64,000 bases of DNA from Fennellomyces sp. T-0311 (lineage: Eukaryota > Mucoromycota > Mucoromycetes > Mucorales > Lichtheimiaceae), in the NCBI GenBank assembly GCA_025266875.1, contig JALLLT010000015.1:744001-808000 (forward strand), in the 5' to 3' direction. The translations under genes were made by a program, and so were the position numbers. Positions 60,974 through 64,000 of the stretch are shown here, piece by piece (within the stretch, counting starts at the first letter, position 1; every line of letters begins with the position of its first letter). The notes beneath the pieces are model-generated. The model was not told where the DNA came from, ran no database searches, and was given only the letters and a program-made list of their open reading frames with translations.

Positions 60974-61270
60974 TTACAAGTGTTTGCTGAGACGTGCCAA
61001 GTGGTAGTTGATCGTGTTTTGCTGCTTGGTCTTTCTGCCCTGAAAAAAAAAGCAATACGAATGAGAAATTGTTTCCCTAGGCAACAACAACAACAAAAGA
61101 ATACTTACTGGTTTGGCCATACATTCCTGTAGAGATTTGGCGACAGCTTGACAATGCTTGTCATCGATGCCAGAAGTTGCCCAGCATTCAAAGAGAGCGC
61201 CCATTTCAACGACACATGGGCTTGATTCCAAAAGCTTCTTTGGTCTAACTTTGAGCTGCTTCAAGTGCAT
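60974..61270 (-). CDS. MRP10: Mitochondrial small-subunit ribosomal protein Mrp10/mS37 (CHCH protein)
   Basis: Two exons (61270-61109 and 61039-60974) with a GT-AG intron of 69 nt give 75 residues. The protein has a twin CX9C-like pattern (SPCVVEMGALFECWATSG, then HCQAVAKSLQECMA) that is oxidised by Mia40 on import, and ends NTINYHLARLSKHL, which matches the conserved Mrp10 C-terminus NTINYHLxRL. Mrp10 is part of the mitochondrial small ribosomal subunit. The size matches the family. Start MHLKQLKVRPKKLLES at 61270. Confidence 0.93.
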   Translation of the reverse strand: MHLKQLKVRPKKLLESSPCVVEMGALFECWATSGIDDKHCQAVAKSLQECMAKPVSILLLLLLPRETISHSYCFFFQGRKTKQQNTINYHLARLSKHL

Positions 61271-62928
61271 GGTGTTCGGGGTATGAGAGACGAACGCTGT
61301 GGCTGCCTACCAAAACAAAAAGCAAAGTGACAGCGGCGGTAAGTAAACCCCGCTCTTGATCAATCCTGGTGGTCGCGTGCATGTATCTTTGTTGCAACCA
61401 CCGGTGCATTTTGGATATAAGATTACACAGGTTATACTTTGTAATATGGATGGACAATCGTCACGGTACGCGTGTACATGGATATCGAGCTTATTGTATG
61501 AGCCGGTATATAAAATTGTACAGAATGGGCGATTACCGCAGGTCTCATCAACGGTACAGCTGCCTGGTTATATCTTGGAGGATGAAACATTATTCCACAG
61601 GGAAGGTTTATGAGACGGTGAATAGAAAAGGCTGATAGGATGTGGTGTTATTTTTTTGTGTGGGGCAAAACACTGCGCTTCGCTGTACCATTTCAGGGCG
61701 GAACAGCTGATCATGATCTCTATTGTGGAGCATTTACGCGTCATAGCAATAAAAGCTGCTTAGTCACTGGGTCAAGTTAAGAATCAAGTATACCACTTGA
61801 GGACATGTTTCATAGAGTCATGATAAATCTGACCTCTCGGTAAGAACAGGTCGCACATGGCTAATCTTTTTATACAATGCGCGTACTTTTCTCACCAGAA
61901 TGAAAGTTAAACTTCTGCCATGGATGAAGTAATATATAACACAAGTCGGTAAGTTAATCGAATAAAGATGACATTTCTTGCGTTACACGGCAGGCCCAAC
62001 GGCGGCTTGGGGTTCAAAAGTTGCCCTTGTCAAAACCGCTCGGGCGCATCTATTTCTCGCCTTCCCAACCCCATTCGTAGCCATCATATTATTATATACC
62101 TCGGCTTTCATCGGTCATTTGACCCACCTGAACTATGCAAAGTGGCGGTCGGCCAGGGGGTGGTTGTGCTTCCTTTTATCCCGTCATTGTAATTTTATTA
62201 TACGTTCTTTTTTATACTACCTACTAGATGGAGAAAAGCACGGACCTTCTAAAACCATCTGTTCCGCTCCATGGGACAATGTTAATCGAGCTTCAAACAG
62301 TAAAACCGATGGTTTTGCGGTCGATCGATGTAAGAAGACTCTAGGGACTCAGAAGCATCGCCTATTGTCGCGTTGTGGTAGAGATCAAATGAACCAGTTC
62401 CGCAGTTCCGTTTTCTGGATCTGGCAAGCGCAGTGAGGTTAATCAACTGATGCAACACAACCTTGCCATGCCTCATACCTGTCGCACGAGCTCACAGTGT
62501 TAACTTTTGGTTTTACACCGGAACGGGTCCCGATCGCCCCATAAATGTTGCATTGACTATTGAGTCAACCTCAAGTGGCTTTTGGCAATGTACCTCAGTA
62601 TTGCTGATACTGATACATTCTGTTGGATCGACTGAAATGAACTCCTTGTGCGCCTCCCTGTGACATTCGTTGCATGTTTCTACGATATGTCTAGATAAAG
62701 TCCTCGTGGAGCAACGTCTTGATGATCTTAAGAGATATTACGCGGCATCCGGAAAAAGTTGGCCAACTCCGTCCACGTTATTTTACTATTCTCACAAATC
62801 TGTTCCGTTTATACAAAATTGAACATTTTATCCCATCCGAAAATAAAGCCTTCTTCTTCTTTCCTTTCCAAACCAACCTTTGAGCACCATACTTTTCGGG
62901 AATCATAACCCTATAACAGAACAATCTA
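61271..62928. other. Intergenic region, nothing recognised
   Basis: Open frames on the plus strand near 61978-62436 overlap one another and lack any recognisable domain or supported splice sites. The first part contains the MRP10 promoter. Confidence 0.4.
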
Positions 62929-63200
62929 CAGTCGAACCCCGTTATTTGCGCACCTGTTATTTGCACACCCCCGCTTTTTGCACAAGATGTTTGAAAAGAC
63001 CGCCGGTGCAAAAAACAGAGTTCAGCTGTATCGATATACGCACCTTTGCTAATTTTGCTATCGTCGTTACAATGACTGAAAATACAAGAAGCACAAAGTA
63101 ATACGCGGTCTGCTGCGCCACTTTTGACAAAGCGGAAGCCTTACGAAAGCAACGACGCCGTGCTCTCGTCGTTGAAGCGAATGTTACTCTTGGCAAATGT
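62929..63200 (+). mobile_element. Left end of a pogo-like transposon (truncated or extending further)
   Basis: A TA dinucleotide at 62927-62928 is followed by CAGTCGAACCCCGTTATTTG and then a partly repeated CCTGTTATTTGCACACCCCC. CAGTCGAACC is typical of pogo/Tigger-like inverted ends with TA targets. I find no matching right end (read inward CAGTCGAACC) before 64000, so it is truncated or continues outside. A short open exon-like piece (SAAPLLTKRKPYESNDAVLS, then SLKRMLLLAN|GTAAGC) lies at about 63106-63198. Confidence 0.42.
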
Positions 63201-63311
63201 AAGCTACTCCAGCTGCTAGTTTATTTTTTCTTTTACTTTCGCCTCGAGATGTACTGACAACATTATTTTTTTTAATACAGAATATACAGGCGATCGAACC
63301 TTATAAAAAAA

Positions 63312-63380
63312 CCCACAAAAAACGGATGGCGAAGCCCACAAAAAATAGGCAAATCCCCACAAAAAGTTACCGCACCCATG
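63312..63380 (+). repeat. Short imperfect tandem repeat, CCCACAAAAA units
   Basis: Three copies of CCCACAAAAA begin near 63312, 63335 and 63356, spaced 21-23 nt, with partly matching spacers (GGATGGCGAAG, TAGGCAAATC). It is a small degenerate minisatellite just upstream of the orphan frame. Confidence 0.5.
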
Positions 63381-63483
63381 GCAAATACCCTTCCGTTCAA
63401 GAGTGAGGCTCAATCTTGATGCAGTAATTCAGTTGCACAAAGAACAGGCGAGTGTGACGACTGTGTCTCCAAACATTTCGACA

Positions 63484-63972
63484 ATGAGACAGTCCATTGC
63501 TCTCATTAAAGACATACGTCTTTCAAGCTTACCTGGACTTATCGGTGACTGCAATTACCACGAGCCCGGGGAAGACTTGGTCAAGATGTTGGACTTTGAC
63601 TTCCGCTTTGCTCCCTCGCTGCTTCATGCCGTCGCCAAGCTCCACACTGGAGCGTTGGTCTATTCCGAAAGAGAAGCAGCTATGTTATTGACCTGTGAGG
63701 CTTACAGCCGATCCAAAGCAACTGTTGTACATTCAGAAACCTCGATGAAGTCTATTCCGAAAGACGGAGAGTCCATCTTTGTAGGAATGTGCGAGGAATC
63801 CGATGGTGGTGGTGCGAAACAGAAGTTGAAGATAGGCGGTAAGCACATGAACGTGCTTTCAACAATGTCAGCAATCATCGGGCATGACCTTCTGATCAAC
63901 ATCGGCCCGGAGACAAAAATGGCCGATGCAAACTACACCATTTTCTATCCCGAAGAAAATGTGAAAATGTAA
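63484..63972 (+). CDS. Orphan hypothetical protein, perhaps a 3' exon
   Basis: A protein-like frame ending at 63972, with its first ATG at 63484 (MRQSIALIKDIRLSSLPGLI); the frame is open upstream past 63403, where AAG|AGTGAGGC could be a splice acceptor. It encodes SLLHAVAKLHTGALVYSERE, CEAYSRSKATVVHSETSMKS and a lysine/Gly loop (GGGAKQKLKIGGKHMN), ending GPETKMADANYTIFYPEENV. Composition looks genuine but I recognise no domain. It follows a pogo-like end, so it might be carried by or inserted near an element. The first exon is not established. Confidence 0.45.
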   Translation: MRQSIALIKDIRLSSLPGLIGDCNYHEPGEDLVKMLDFDFRFAPSLLHAVAKLHTGALVYSEREAAMLLTCEAYSRSKATVVHSETSMKSIPKDGESIFVGMCEESDGGGAKQKLKIGGKHMNVLSTMSAIIGHDLLINIGPETKMADANYTIFYPEENVKM

Positions 63973-64000
63973 AAAGCGGCAAAGGAGCAAGGCACAAACT

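Noticed and set aside
61978..62436. 152-codon plus-strand open frame with a hydrophobic stretch
   Set aside because: Two overlapping frames are equally open and neither resembles a known protein or has splice support.
1..64000. CRISPR arrays, bacterial operons or a clustered biosynthetic or defence system
   Set aside because: The sequence is eukaryotic with spliced genes; no regularly spaced repeats and no polyketide, peptide-synthetase, terpene or similar gene set was seen.

Overview
The window is nuclear DNA from a filamentous fungus, most likely an early-diverging one (Mucoromycota, probably Mucorales). The evidence is conserved eukaryotic housekeeping genes cut by many short GT-AG introns (about 45-75 nt), fungal families such as Skt5/Chs4 and AzgA, Ser/Pro/Asn/Gln-rich protein tails, and AT-rich gaps holding decayed coding sequence and MITEs. 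The phylum is inferred from the look of the genes, not from a search.

Layout: 2.2-7.0 kb, a P5B-like P-type ATPase with a secreted Cys-rich N-terminus (+). 7.4-9.8 kb, a choline-transporter-like (CTL/Pns1) protein (-). 10.0-11.8 kb, tRNA m1A58 methyltransferase subunit Trm6 (-). 12.0-14.4 kb, decayed coding remnants. 14.8-16.2 kb, a protein with a retroviral-integrase-type HHCC zinc finger (-). 17.7-21.7 kb, a large Rap-GAP-domain protein (-). 21.7-27.3 kb, a gene-poor stretch with degenerate membrane-protein fragments, one copy of a local repeat family and a pogo-like MITE. 27.3-28.6 kb, a seven-zinc-knuckle CNBP/Gis2 protein whose first intron is GC-AG (+). 29.1-33.4 kb, Clu1 (+). 34.4-37.0 kb, the chitin synthase activator Skt5/Chs4 with a CVIM prenylation box (-). 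37.0-43.2 kb, a second gene-poor stretch with two decayed copies of the repeat family and a CACTG-ended MITE with a TGT target duplication. 43.2-44.9 kb, ORC1 (-). 45.6-47.8 kb, chaperonin subunit CCT7 (+). 47.9-50.9 kb, an F-box/LRR protein with a polyglutamine tail (+). 51.1-53.4 kb, a PPPDE-thioredoxin-PUL fusion (-). 56.7-58.8 kb, an AzgA-type purine permease (+). 61.0-61.3 kb, mitochondrial ribosomal protein Mrp10/mS37 (-). 62.9-64.0 kb, a pogo-like transposon end and an orphan ORF.

The intact genes do not form a pathway; they are independently transcribed, mostly single-copy housekeeping or cell-surface genes. Several are functionally close (translation: Trm6, Gis2, Clu1, Mrp10; cell surface: CTL, Skt5, AzgA), but neighbouring order gives no evidence of co-regulation. 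No CRISPR array, rRNA or convincing tRNA gene was seen. The most unusual items are the P5B ATPase with a Cys-rich ectodomain and altered membrane motif, the integrase-finger protein, the GC-AG intron, the three-domain PPPDE fusion, and a locally repeated decayed gene family that may carry a nuclease-like core. I did not find a clearly new multi-gene system.
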